A DNA stretch of 64,000 bases from Ruminococcaceae bacterium KH2T8 (GTDB lineage: Bacteria; Bacillota; Clostridia; Saccharofermentanales; Saccharofermentanaceae): contig FOIY01000001.1 of assembly GCA_900111435.1 (NCBI GenBank), forward strand, positions 906,001-970,000. Direction: 5' to 3'. A program made the translations under genes and the position numbers. Under the pieces are notes generated by a model, which saw only the letters and a program-made list of their open reading frames with translations, did no database searches and was not told the origin of the DNA. Positions 1 through 6,718 of this stretch are shown piece after piece (position 1 is the stretch's first letter; every line of letters starts with the position of its first letter).

Positions 1-150
1 GAACGGGTGTACGCGGCTGATAACCAGCAAGGCAAGATAGGAAATGATCGTAAGGAAAAATGCTATAAGCGGATCTTTGGTATTCTTCAGGGATCTTCCG
101 AGATTGCCGGCACCCTTTCTCTTACTTTCCAGAGAAGCAATTTCCTTCAT
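1..150 (-). CDS. N-terminal fragment of a membrane protein, cut by the window edge
   Basis: Reading leftward from an ATG at 150, an open frame of 50 codons runs off the window. It starts MKEIASLESKRKGAG, a basic and probably cytoplasmic stretch, and then has a hydrophobic segment (about residues 28-45, PLIAFFLTIISYLALLVIS) that looks like a first membrane helix. A GGGG-type ribosome site sits just upstream on the minus strand. It is divergent from the GT2 gene and shares an overlapping promoter region with it. The neighbourhood suggests an envelope function, but the fragment is too short to assign a family. Confidence 0.6.
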   Translation of the reverse strand, partial: MKEIASLESKRKGAGNLGRSLKNTKDPLIAFFLTIISYLALLVISRVHPF

Positions 151-170
151 AAACACACCCCAAATAAGAT

Positions 171-200
171 TTGTCTGCCGACATATTTATAGATTATAAT
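171..200 (+). promoter_or_regulatory. Promoter for the GT2 glycosyltransferase
   Basis: TTGTCT (171-176) and a perfect TATAAT (195-200) with an 18 bp spacer precede the GT2 gene, leaving a short leader that contains its GGAGG site at 233-237. Confidence 0.6.
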
Positions 201-221
201 ACAAATCTAGAGATGTTCCAA
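193..221 (-). promoter_or_regulatory. Promoter for the left-edge membrane gene
   Basis: On the minus strand TTGGAA (221-216) and TATAAT (198-193) are separated by 17 bp. The -10 shares bases with the -10 of the plus-strand promoter for the GT2 gene, so the two divergent promoters overlap and polymerase should occupy only one at a time. Confidence 0.55.
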
Positions 222-245
222 TTACGTCAGCCGGAGGCAAATGCT

Positions 246-1187
246 ATGCTCATCAGTCTTATAGTCCCTTGTTACAACGAAGAAGAGTCACTCCCAATAC
301 TCTACGGGGCGTTATGTGACGTAAGAGAGCAGGTCTCCGACAGAGATTTTGAATTCATATTCGTAAATGACGGCAGCCGCGATAAGACAGCAGATGTAAT
401 AAGGGATCTCGCTTCCAAGGATAAATGCGTAAAATACGTCTTCTTTTCCAGGAATTTCGGTAAGGAAGCCGCTATGTACGCAGGTCTTGAGAAAGCTCAG
501 GGAGACTATATCGCCATTCTCGATGCCGATATGCAGGATCCGCCCTCTCTTATCCCTTCTATGATCGAATCGCTTGACAAGGACGAAGCCGATATCGTAG
601 CTGCAAGACGTGTAACGAGGAAGGGCGAGCCTCCGATCAGGAGTTTCTTTGCCAGGTCATTCTATAAGCTCATTAATAAGATGTGCGACGTAGAGATCGC
701 AGACGGAGCAAGGGATTTCAGGCTCATGAAGCGCTGCGTAGTCGACGCGATCATATCGCTCAATGAAAGACAACGTTTCTCCAAGGGTATCTTTGCCTGG
801 GTCGGATTCAGGACCAAATGGGTCGAGCACGAAAATGTCGAGAGAGTTGCCGGAGAGACCAAGTGGAGTTTCTGGAAGCTCTTCAGGTATGCTATCGACG
901 GTATCGTTGCATTCACTACGGCGCCTTTGAGATTTGCTACTTATTGCGGATTTGCATTTGCTTTTGCGGCATTTCTTTATATCATCTACTACTTCATCAG
1001 GGCGATCATCCTGAGAATATACGATCAGGTTCCCGGTTATCCGTCACTTCTCTGCTTCATGCTCTTTATCGGCGGACTTATCCTTATGGCACTCGGCCTT
1101 CTCGGAGAATATATCGGAAGGATATTCATCGAGGTCAAGCGCCGCCCTCAGTATATCGTCAGCGAAGAAGAGAAGTCTGATAACTGA
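246..1187 (+). CDS. GT2 family (DPM1/GtrB/CsbB-like) polyprenyl-phosphate glycosyltransferase
   Basis: Predicted 313-residue membrane-anchored glycosyltransferase that would load a sugar from a nucleotide donor onto undecaprenyl phosphate on the cytoplasmic face. The N-terminal GT-A domain starts SLIVPCYNEEESLP, has the metal-binding DADMQDPP motif and a GARDFRLM acceptor-loop motif. Two hydrophobic segments near the C-terminus (FATYCGFAFAFAAFLYIIYY and LLCFMLFIGGLILMALGLL) resemble those of GtrB and CsbB. I chose the ATG at 246 because GGAGG at 233-237 is ideally spaced; an in-frame TTG at 171 would add residues without a ribosome site. The convergent YfhO-like gene ending 10 bp away suggests the two form a lipid-linked sugar donor/transferase pair, as csbB and yfhO do for lipoteichoic acid glycosylation in Bacillus. 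The sugar is unknown. Confidence 0.88.
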   Translation: MLISLIVPCYNEEESLPILYGALCDVREQVSDRDFEFIFVNDGSRDKTADVIRDLASKDKCVKYVFFSRNFGKEAAMYAGLEKAQGDYIAILDADMQDPPSLIPSMIESLDKDEADIVAARRVTRKGEPPIRSFFARSFYKLINKMCDVEIADGARDFRLMKRCVVDAIISLNERQRFSKGIFAWVGFRTKWVEHENVERVAGETKWSFWKLFRYAIDGIVAFTTAPLRFATYCGFAFAFAAFLYIIYYFIRAIILRIYDQVPGYPSLLCFMLFIGGLILMALGLLGEYIGRIFIEVKRRPQYIVSEEEKSDN

Positions 1188-1196
1188 CAGATATCC

Positions 1197-3860
1197 TTAT
1201 TTCTTTGTTGAGAGCTTACTCGACTTGCGGGTCGATACCGTTTCATAAACCATAACCGAGACTATTGTCACGATCGAAAGGAGCATTCCTTCCTTAAGGT
1301 ATTGTGTGCTGTAAGTTAATCTCACGCTGTGTTCACCGCTCTTAACGGGTATAGCCATAAATGCACCGTTAGCTCTGAGGATCTCTGCCGGATCTCCGTC
1401 GACCGTAGCACTCCACCCGTTCGAATAAGGTACGGCAAGATAAAGATACTTATCAGAATCAGCCGTAAGATCTACCGTGATGTCATTTCTGCCGTTATAG
1501 CAATACTGCACATCAGCGATGTCCGCATGAGAATAGAAAGACTCGAGCGTCGCGTCTATCTGTTCGGGAGTCCTCGTATAGATCTTAACGGACTCCAGGC
1601 TGTAGTTACCCGGAGTATTAAAGCAGAGTCTTATCGAATCGACAGGCTCTTCAACAACACCGTAGCTGAACAACAGTGTATCTTTCCAGTGATAGTAGAT
1701 ATCCTGATCCGATACTCCCGCAAAGAAATCAGTCTTTACGATCTCCTGACCATTCATGAGCTGAGGCATGACAAGGAAAAAAGCATCGGAATGTATTCCG
1801 CTGATCAGGACGTTTACTTCCCGACCTTCCAGCTGATCGATATCAAGTGTGATATAGCCGCTTTCGGAAACAGAGAAAGTTCTGTCGTCTATGATCTCCA
1901 CACCGGATACTTCTCCCAATGTGAATCCTATCTCATCAAATCCCCTGACCATTTCACGGGGAGCTGCATCTTCCAGTACGCAGGCCTGCATCATTAGTTC
2001 TTCTCGTTCCATCGGATCGAGTCCCTCGAACATTGAATAAGGTACTGCGTCATCATAAAGATATGCGATCGAGGCTCCGTTACTGCTCTGATAAAGTGTA
2101 TAGTCACCGCTTTGAGAGGCAGCCTCATACGCATAAGGCGCAGAGACCGCTTTCGTGTTTCCTTCAAAAACGGAGACATACTCGGTTCCGTTAAGGACCT
2201 CAAGATAGTCCCTACCCCTTAAACCGCACTGATATACGCCGAGGGAATTGCTGACGATACCCATGTCGATGAAATACTGATCTATATATGTATTGATGTT
2301 GCTGTTATACGAATCAAAGCTCTGTACGCCCGTTATCATGGTTGAATTGACCGGTACGTCTACATAAGCATAGGGCAATCTGTCATATCTGCTGCCGGAA
2401 GTATCAAGATCATCGGTAAAAACATCAACTGCAGAATGAAACATCAGATCCTGCGGCTGTCCCCAAGTACTTGCGGCATTACGGATGTTGAGCTTTAAAG
2501 CTGAGAAACACATCAAAAAGCAGGATGCAAGTATGAGAGAGAGCCACGCAATGTCTTTGGCAATGTCTTTTTTGTTTATCAGGAATATTGTCACTGCAAC
2601 GATCACCAGTGACAGAGACGAGATGATCACATTCTTATCACCGAAAACGATCACACCGACAGCACATGTGAATACCGCGATACCGATCACGATCAGGAGT
2701 GTTCTTGAACTGATCTTTGAGAAACGATCGAAGGTCATGCTGACGATATACGACAGGAGCAGGATATAGCCGAAGATATATCTGCAGCTTGGAGTATTCA
2801 TTCCGTTAAAGAGCGATCCGACAACGGGCAGGAAGAATGAAACGGAATAAAGTACAAACAGGATCTTTATTAGCAGATCCTTCTTCTTTTCCGCGAAGAG
2901 CAGCAGAACAGCTATCAATACGACTGAAGAAAAACCCCAGAAAGAGTCTGTTCCGATATTGTAATAGGAAAACGACTTAAATATCATCTCGAGATTATCT
3001 GTTGCGATCAGAGAAATGTTTCTCGCGCTGTTCATTCTCTTAAGGCCTGCAACATTGAGCATGGACGGGATCTGAATACCTATTCCCATGGCAATTCCGA
3101 CCGAAGTCCAGATAACATATCTGATTATCAGGGGCAGCAGCCTTTCAGCCTTCTTCTCACGCCACTCGCAGATATATCTGATAACACAGTAGATCACGAG
3201 GAGAAGTACCATCATGTAAGTGAAGTAGAATGAATAAGCGGCACAGCACATCAGGGCTGCCGCATAAGCTCTGTGCTTTTTCAGTTCCCACAACATGCAA
3301 GCTGCGAGCATGAGAAGCGGGAAAAGGATGAATGCATTTAAGAAGAAAACCTGATAAAAACCGATAAAGATTATCGACGAGAAAGTATATACCATCGCGC
3401 CGGCAACCGCAGACATGCCCTTGTGCCCTCTTCCGTATGCAAAATATGTAAAGGACAATCCTGACAGGTACAGCTTAACTGTTATTACTATATTAAATAC
3501 CGTCTCGGCATACTTGAGCGGGACGAATGCGGAGATCCAGCAAAACGGATCGGTAAGAGGATTGACTGACGATGATAATGTTATGATCGGATCTGCTCCC
3601 ATTCCGATTGACATATCCCACATAGGAATCTCAAAGACATGCCTCGTGAATATATTTCCGAACAGTTCCCTTATCCATTTTCCCGTATAGAGGAAATAGA
3701 TATATTGCTGATATATACCGTCGTCTCCTCCGAAGAAGTTTCGTTTACCTATAACAAAGAACGGAAATACGCATATCAGAAAGAATACGGCAAAGCATAA
3801 GGAGTATCTTGCCAATATCTTTTTTATAGAAATATTTCCCGTTCGTATATCTGTTGCCAT
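1197..3860 (-). CDS. YfhO family polytopic membrane protein
   Basis: 887 residues. A first membrane helix at about 14-38 is followed by GKRNFFGGDDGIYQQY, typical of the first extracytoplasmic loop of YfhO/GT-C proteins with acidic residues. Many helices extend to about residue 455, then a large beta-rich extracytoplasmic domain to about 860 and a final helix before a short basic tail. YfhO proteins (PF09586) are thought to act with CsbB-like glycosyltransferases in glycosylation of cell-wall polymers outside the membrane. The convergent GT2 gene supports this. It lies 16 bp after the GDPD-like lipoprotein gene on the same strand, so the two are probably cotranscribed. The ribosome site (GAGGAT) is rather far from the chosen ATG, so the start is moderately certain. 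Confidence 0.85.
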   Translation of the reverse strand: MATDIRTGNISIKKILARYSLCFAVFFLICVFPFFVIGKRNFFGGDDGIYQQYIYFLYTGKWIRELFGNIFTRHVFEIPMWDMSIGMGADPIITLSSSVNPLTDPFCWISAFVPLKYAETVFNIVITVKLYLSGLSFTYFAYGRGHKGMSAVAGAMVYTFSSIIFIGFYQVFFLNAFILFPLLMLAACMLWELKKHRAYAAALMCCAAYSFYFTYMMVLLLVIYCVIRYICEWREKKAERLLPLIIRYVIWTSVGIAMGIGIQIPSMLNVAGLKRMNSARNISLIATDNLEMIFKSFSYYNIGTDSFWGFSSVVLIAVLLLFAEKKKDLLIKILFVLYSVSFFLPVVGSLFNGMNTPSCRYIFGYILLLSYIVSMTFDRFSKISSRTLLIVIGIAVFTCAVGVIVFGDKNVIISSLSLVIVAVTIFLINKKDIAKDIAWLSLILASCFLMCFSALKLNIRNAASTWGQPQDLMFHSAVDVFTDDLDTSGSRYDRLPYAYVDVPVNSTMITGVQSFDSYNSNINTYIDQYFIDMGIVSNSLGVYQCGLRGRDYLEVLNGTEYVSVFEGNTKAVSAPYAYEAASQSGDYTLYQSSNGASIAYLYDDAVPYSMFEGLDPMEREELMMQACVLEDAAPREMVRGFDEIGFTLGEVSGVEIIDDRTFSVSESGYITLDIDQLEGREVNVLISGIHSDAFFLVMPQLMNGQEIVKTDFFAGVSDQDIYYHWKDTLLFSYGVVEEPVDSIRLCFNTPGNYSLESVKIYTRTPEQIDATLESFYSHADIADVQYCYNGRNDITVDLTADSDKYLYLAVPYSNGWSATVDGDPAEILRANGAFMAIPVKSGEHSVRLTYSTQYLKEGMLLSIVTIVSVMVYETVSTRKSSKLSTKK

Positions 3861-3876
3861 ATATAACTTACTATCC

Positions 3877-4710
3877 TCAGATCAGGCAGTCAGTGTAAAA
3901 GCCTTCGACGCCCTTATCGATCCACTGCTTTGTTTCCGCTTCATCATTAAAGGTGTGAAGATATACATAGATATCGTACCTGTTAAGATCATCAAGGAAA
4001 GAATCCGTCAGTCCGCCTTCGGGGGTCGTAGTGATAACACGGACGCCTCTCTTTCTCGCGAACTTTACGATGCTGTCAAAAGTCGTTCCTTCAGGAACAA
4101 GATAGAGTGTATAGATGATCGACTTCCAGGGATAATATTCATTGATGATGTCGAGCATGCCCTCATAATAGATCTGGGGGATGATACGATCGAGAACCTC
4201 GGGAGCTATCTTCTCGGCCTCCTCGACGATCTCGCTGAAAAGCTGCTGATTAAGGTCATCGTATATGCTCTTGGTATCTGTGACAACATACATATCGGGA
4301 TGATCGGCCATGAACTCCACGAGCTGATCGAAATCCATCGTGTGAAGACCGCCTGTGATCTCCATAGCCATAAAGTCATCATATGAAACATCAGTATTCT
4401 GATACTCTTCGGGGATCAGGTCAAATACGACCGGGTCATGCCAACCGTGCCAACAGATCAGCTTTCGCTCCGGAGTCTGCATGATATCAACTTCAAAGAC
4501 GCGGTAGCCCTTCTCATAATTCTGCTCGAGAGCTTCTCTGGAATTTGTGTATACAAGACCATTGATCTCGCCGCAGGCGTGGGCGATGTATTTTGTTTCC
4601 TCTACCCACGAGTAATCATAATCGCCTTTCTTCGAAAGACAGGAAGAGCAGCAGATAAGCATAGAACTTATCATTAATGAAGCAACGATCCTGACGAACA
4701 GTTTTCTCAT
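3877..4710 (-). CDS. Glycerophosphodiester phosphodiesterase-like lipoprotein with altered active site
   Basis: 277 residues. An N-terminal signal segment ending in a Cys cluster (MLICCSSC, about residues 17-24) suggests a lipoprotein. The fold resembles GDPD/PI-PLC TIM barrels: IAHACGE in place of the usual HRG motif, then FEVDIM (metal-binding Glu/Asp) and a CWHGWHD His-Asp motif. The usual Arg of HRG is replaced and the PENT motif is reduced to TNS, so the catalytic chemistry may be modified; a reduced or different activity is possible. It is expressed from an extended -10 promoter and followed by the YfhO-like gene. An extracellular role on teichoic-acid or phospholipid head groups would fit the neighbours but is inference. 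Confidence 0.75.
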   Translation of the reverse strand: MRKLFVRIVASLMISSMLICCSSCLSKKGDYDYSWVEETKYIAHACGEINGLVYTNSREALEQNYEKGYRVFEVDIMQTPERKLICWHGWHDPVVFDLIPEEYQNTDVSYDDFMAMEITGGLHTMDFDQLVEFMADHPDMYVVTDTKSIYDDLNQQLFSEIVEEAEKIAPEVLDRIIPQIYYEGMLDIINEYYPWKSIIYTLYLVPEGTTFDSIVKFARKRGVRVITTTPEGGLTDSFLDDLNRYDIYVYLHTFNDEAETKQWIDKGVEGFYTDCLI

Positions 4711-4731
4711 AAGCCCTCCCTTACTTTGCTG

Positions 4732-4740
4732 ATTATATCA
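4732..4740 (-). promoter_or_regulatory. Extended -10 promoter of the GDPD-like lipoprotein gene
   Basis: The minus strand reads TGATATAAT, an extended -10 element with a perfect hexamer, 22 bp upstream of the ATG and upstream of a GGGAGGG ribosome site. No good -35 is visible. Confidence 0.55.
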
Positions 4741-4777
4741 AATACCGCTGTATTTTACTTCCGTTTTTCCCGTTCTA

Positions 4778-4806
4778 TTGAAAACCTACCATTTTGATAG
4801 TATTAT
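4778..4806 (+). promoter_or_regulatory. Promoter of the Rrf2 regulator gene
   Basis: TTGAAA (4778-4783), a 17 bp spacer and TATTAT (4801-4806) lie 28 bp upstream of the ATG at 4835. The spacer is filled by a copy of the inverted repeat also found at the cysK and metY promoters. Confidence 0.7.
4782..4804 (+). promoter_or_regulatory. Putative Rrf2 operator, autoregulatory copy
   Basis: AAACCTA, nine bases, then TAGTATT. The left arm is identical to the arm found at metY (AAACCTA-N9-TAGGAAT) and the right arm matches at five of seven bases. It lies between the -35 and -10 of the rrf2 promoter, where a bound repressor would block polymerase. This is the weakest of the three copies, as expected for mild autoregulation. 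Confidence 0.55.
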
Positions 4807-4834
4807 AGTAAAAACGCAATTTATGAGGTGTCTT

Positions 4835-5275
4835 ATGAAGATATCGACCAAAGGCAGATATGCCTTGAGGATGCTCATCGATCTCGCCGAACACCATGAA
4901 GACGGGTTTGTAGCGCTCAAGACTATCGCCGAGAGACAGAATATTTCAAAGAAGTACTTAGAGCAGATCGTGCCCATCCTTAACAGGTCGGGTATCCTTC
5001 TTACCAACCGCGGATTTCAGGGCGGATATCAGCTTGGACGTGAACCTTCAAAGATTACTGTCGGCGAGATCCTTACACTTACTGAGGGTAATCTCTTTCC
5101 CGTATCCTGCATGGGACCTGACGGCAATATTTACTGTGACAGACAGATCGACTGTCCTACGCTCCCCATCTGGACGGGACTTAACAAGGTCATCAATGAT
5201 TATCTCAACGGCATAAGCCTGCAGGACATCATCGATCAGTCCAGGATCCACGGCTCCGATGAATATGTGATCTGA
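4835..5275 (+). CDS. Rrf2 family transcriptional regulator with three conserved-type cysteines
   Basis: 146 residues, full length for Rrf2. The N-terminal winged helix-turn-helix starts MKISTKGRYALRMLIDLA, typical of the family, followed by the recognition region ISKKYLEQIV and the wing GGYQLGR. Cys92, Cys101 and Cys107 occupy the region where IscR ligates an Fe-S cluster; CymR, the cysteine regulator in the same family, lacks such a set. I start at the ATG at 4835 (GAGGTG at 4825-4830) because everything upstream is promoter. It neighbours cysK and metY, and inverted repeats shared by all three promoters point to control of sulfur assimilation and of itself. Whether it senses Fe-S status, cysteine or the CysK complex (as CymR does) is open. 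Confidence 0.88.
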   Translation: MKISTKGRYALRMLIDLAEHHEDGFVALKTIAERQNISKKYLEQIVPILNRSGILLTNRGFQGGYQLGREPSKITVGEILTLTEGNLFPVSCMGPDGNIYCDRQIDCPTLPIWTGLNKVINDYLNGISLQDIIDQSRIHGSDEYVI

Positions 5276-5301
5276 TCTCTTCCTTGCATTTTACTGATAA
5301 C

Positions 5302-5336
5302 AAAAAGGCGATTCCCGAAGGAACCGCCTTTTCTTA
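5302..5336. terminator. Bidirectional terminator between rrf2 and cysK
   Basis: An 11 bp stem (AAGGCGATTCC / GGAACCGCCTT) with a four-base loop has runs of A on the left and T on the right, so it can stop transcription from both convergent genes. It is stronger on the minus strand, where the one imperfect pair becomes G-U. Confidence 0.85.
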
Positions 5337-5353
5337 TGTCTTGAACCTGTTTA

Positions 5354-6283
5354 TCACTCGGAGAACATGGGAGTCGAAAGATATCTGTCTCCCGTATCGG
5401 GAAGGAGTGCTACGATTTTCTTGCCCTTGAACTCGGGTCTCTTTGCGATCTGTGTAGCTGCCCAAAGAGCCGCACCCGAAGAGATACCGACAAGGAATCC
5501 TTCTGTTCTTGCGATCTCCTTACCAGCTGCGAAAGCATCCTCATTCTCGACAGTGATGATCTCGTCATATACACCGGTATTGAGTGTATCAGGTACGAAG
5601 CCTGCACCGATTCCCTGGATCTTATGAGGACCTGCCTGCCCCTTGGAAAGAACCGGAGATCCTGCGGGCTCAACAGCAACTACCTTGATGTCAGCCTTCT
5701 TGCTCTTCAGGAATTCGCCTACCCCCGTAAGTGTTCCGCCTGTACCTACACCTGCTACGAATACATCGACATCTCCGCCCAGGTCTTCCCAGATCTCGGG
5801 ACCCGTCGTTGCCTTATGGGCAGCGGGGTTAGCGGGGTTCGTAAACTGGCTGGGGATAAAGCTTCCTTCGATCGAAGCTGCAAGCTCCTCTGCCTTAGCG
5901 ATGGCACCCTTCATTCCCTTGGCACCTTCGGTAAGAACGAGCTCTGCTCCGTATGCCTTAAGAAGATTTCTTCTTTCAACGCTCATCGTATCAGGCATCG
6001 TGATGATGATCTTGTATCCTCTTGCCGCTGCAACGGAAGCAAGACCGATACCGGTATTACCGCTCGTAGGCTCGATAATGGTAGCTCCGGGCTTTAATGC
6101 CCCGCTCTTCTCAGCGTCATCGATCATCGCCTTGGCGATCCTGTCCTTAACGCTTCCTGCGGGATTAAAGTACTCGAGCTTTGCATAGATATCTGCCTCG
6201 AGTCCATTGTTCTTGATGTAATTTCCGAGCTTTAAGATCGGTGTGCCGCCGATAAGATCAGTGATCTTTTCATAAACTGCCAT
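5354..6283 (-). CDS. cysK: Cysteine synthase A (O-acetylserine sulfhydrylase)
   Basis: 309 residues. It makes cysteine from O-acetylserine and sulfide with pyridoxal phosphate. Lys46 in GSVKDR is the Schiff-base lysine, TSGNTG at 73-78 is the substrate-binding loop and the [12 protein letters not shown] glycine loop binds the PLP phosphate. The start is the ATG at 6283, preceded by AAAGGAGA; further upstream in-frame codons lie inside the promoter and operator. Transcription starts from a consensus promoter (6412-6384) with an inverted repeat immediately downstream of its -10, so repression by the adjacent Rrf2 protein is likely. In Bacillus and Staphylococcus CysK also acts as the sensor partner of CymR, and a similar partnership here would be plausible. 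Confidence 0.95.
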   Translation of the reverse strand: MAVYEKITDLIGGTPILKLGNYIKNNGLEADIYAKLEYFNPAGSVKDRIAKAMIDDAEKSGALKPGATIIEPTSGNTGIGLASVAAARGYKIIITMPDTMSVERRNLLKAYGAELVLTEGAKGMKGAIAKAEELAASIEGSFIPSQFTNPANPAAHKATTGPEIWEDLGGDVDVFVAGVGTGGTLTGVGEFLKSKKADIKVVAVEPAGSPVLSKGQAGPHKIQGIGAGFVPDTLNTGVYDEIITVENEDAFAAGKEIARTEGFLVGISSGAALWAATQIAKRPEFKGKKIVALLPDTGDRYLSTPMFSE

Positions 6284-6360
6284 AGTCTGGATCTCCTTTG
6301 TGATGATGTAATTGTTTTTCTTTATATAGAAAAGAATTGTCGGAAAATTGTATTGGTACA

Positions 6361-6383
6361 ATTCCTATCTGTTTTATAGGTTT
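6361..6383. promoter_or_regulatory. Putative Rrf2 operator at the cysK promoter
   Basis: ATTCCTA, nine bases, TAGGTTT. Read on the other strand this is AAACCTA-N9-TAGGAAT, identical in both arms and spacing to the metY copy at 6477-6499. It abuts the cysK -10 and covers the expected transcript start, a repressor position. Confidence 0.75.
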
Positions 6384-6412
6384 ATTGTATTTTCATCTGC
6401 CGCTTTTGTCAA
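6384..6412 (-). promoter_or_regulatory. cysK promoter
   Basis: Minus-strand TTGACA (6412-6407), a 17 bp spacer and TACAAT (6389-6384). The expected start is near 6377, inside the inverted repeat, giving an untranslated leader of about 95 nt to the ATG at 6283. Confidence 0.85.
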
Positions 6413-6435
6413 TCGAAATTTCCGAAAATTCAGTG

Positions 6436-6464
6436 TTGACAAGCTTTTCAAAGCATAGTACAAT
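6436..6464 (+). promoter_or_regulatory. metY promoter
   Basis: TTGACA (6436-6441), a 17 bp spacer and TACAAT (6459-6464), the same boxes as the divergent cysK promoter. The start is expected near 6471, giving a leader of about 250 nt before metY that carries an operator, a small ORF and a terminator hairpin. Confidence 0.88.
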
Positions 6465-6476
6465 CCTTGACATACA

Positions 6477-6499
6477 AAACCTATGCGATTCGTAGGAAT
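6477..6499. promoter_or_regulatory. Putative Rrf2 operator at the metY promoter
   Basis: AAACCTA, nine bases, TAGGAAT. Both arms match the cysK copy exactly in the reverse orientation while the nine-base spacers differ. It starts 13 bp after the -10, where a bound protein would act as a roadblock to initiation or early elongation. Confidence 0.75.
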
Positions 6500-6507
6500 T
6501 CTTGAAA

Positions 6508-6579
6508 GGAGACACATCAATATGAACATCATCTTCGCAATGCTCAGACGCAACTACAGAAACGGACGAATGTGTCTCT
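6508..6579 (+). promoter_or_regulatory. Potential RNA helix sequestering the leader-peptide ribosome site
   Basis: GGAGACACAT (6508-6517), which contains the ribosome site of the leader peptide, is complementary to ATGTGTCTCT (6570-6579), the segment encoding Met-Cys-Leu. The pairing is ten base pairs with one G-U. A ribosome paused at the Cys codons would break this helix, so the cysteine codons and the ribosome site are mechanically linked. Confidence 0.5.
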
Positions 6580-6596
6580 GTTGTGCCATCCGATAA
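6522..6596 (+). CDS. Cysteine-rich leader peptide upstream of metY (24 residues)
   Basis: An ATG at 6522, preceded by AAAGGAGA with good spacing, opens a 24-codon ORF that ends in MCLCCAIR and TAA at 6594-6596. Three of the last seven residues are Cys (codons TGT, TGT, TGT at 6573, 6579 and 6582). It lies entirely between the metY promoter and a terminator hairpin at 6624. By analogy with amino-acid attenuators (trp, his, leu leaders) and Cys-rich upstream ORFs of actinobacteria, ribosome stalling on Cys codons under cysteine shortage would alter downstream transcription or translation. The peptide itself is probably not functional, although the basic RRNYRNGR stretch could matter for stalling. 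No homologue is asserted. Confidence 0.72.
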   Translation: MNIIFAMLRRNYRNGRMCLCCAIR

Positions 6597-6623
6597 TCTA
6601 TAATTCTTCAACATAAACCGTTC

Positions 6624-6666
6624 AGAGTTCCCGAAGTCCTGACCGGCTTCGGGAACTCTTATCTTA
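6624..6666 (+). terminator. Attenuator-like terminator hairpin in the metY leader
   Basis: A perfect 13 bp stem (6624-6636 with 6647-6659, arms AGAGTTCCCGAAG and its complement) with a short loop, followed by a T-rich tail (TTATCTT). It sits 28 nt after the leader-peptide stop and 53 nt before metY, in an operon that otherwise has no reason to terminate there. CAGAG at the foot of the stem (6623-6627) can pair with CUCUG over the Cys codons (6576-6580), a possible but short antiterminator. Confidence 0.72.
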
Positions 6667-6718
6667 AAACAAACCACAAAATACAAATACACAAGTACAT
6701 AAAGAGAGGTAATTTAAA

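Noticed and set aside
7..192. 61-codon plus-strand frame at the left edge
   Set aside because: It is antisense to the clear minus-strand N-terminus of a membrane protein and has no ribosome site.
171..245. Upstream start for the GT2 gene at a TTG
   Set aside because: It overlaps the promoter and lacks a ribosome site, while GGAGG precedes the ATG at 246.
6284..6361. Longer cysK N-terminus
   Set aside because: The extra codons lie in the 5' leader and operator; the ATG at 6283 has AAAGGAGA.
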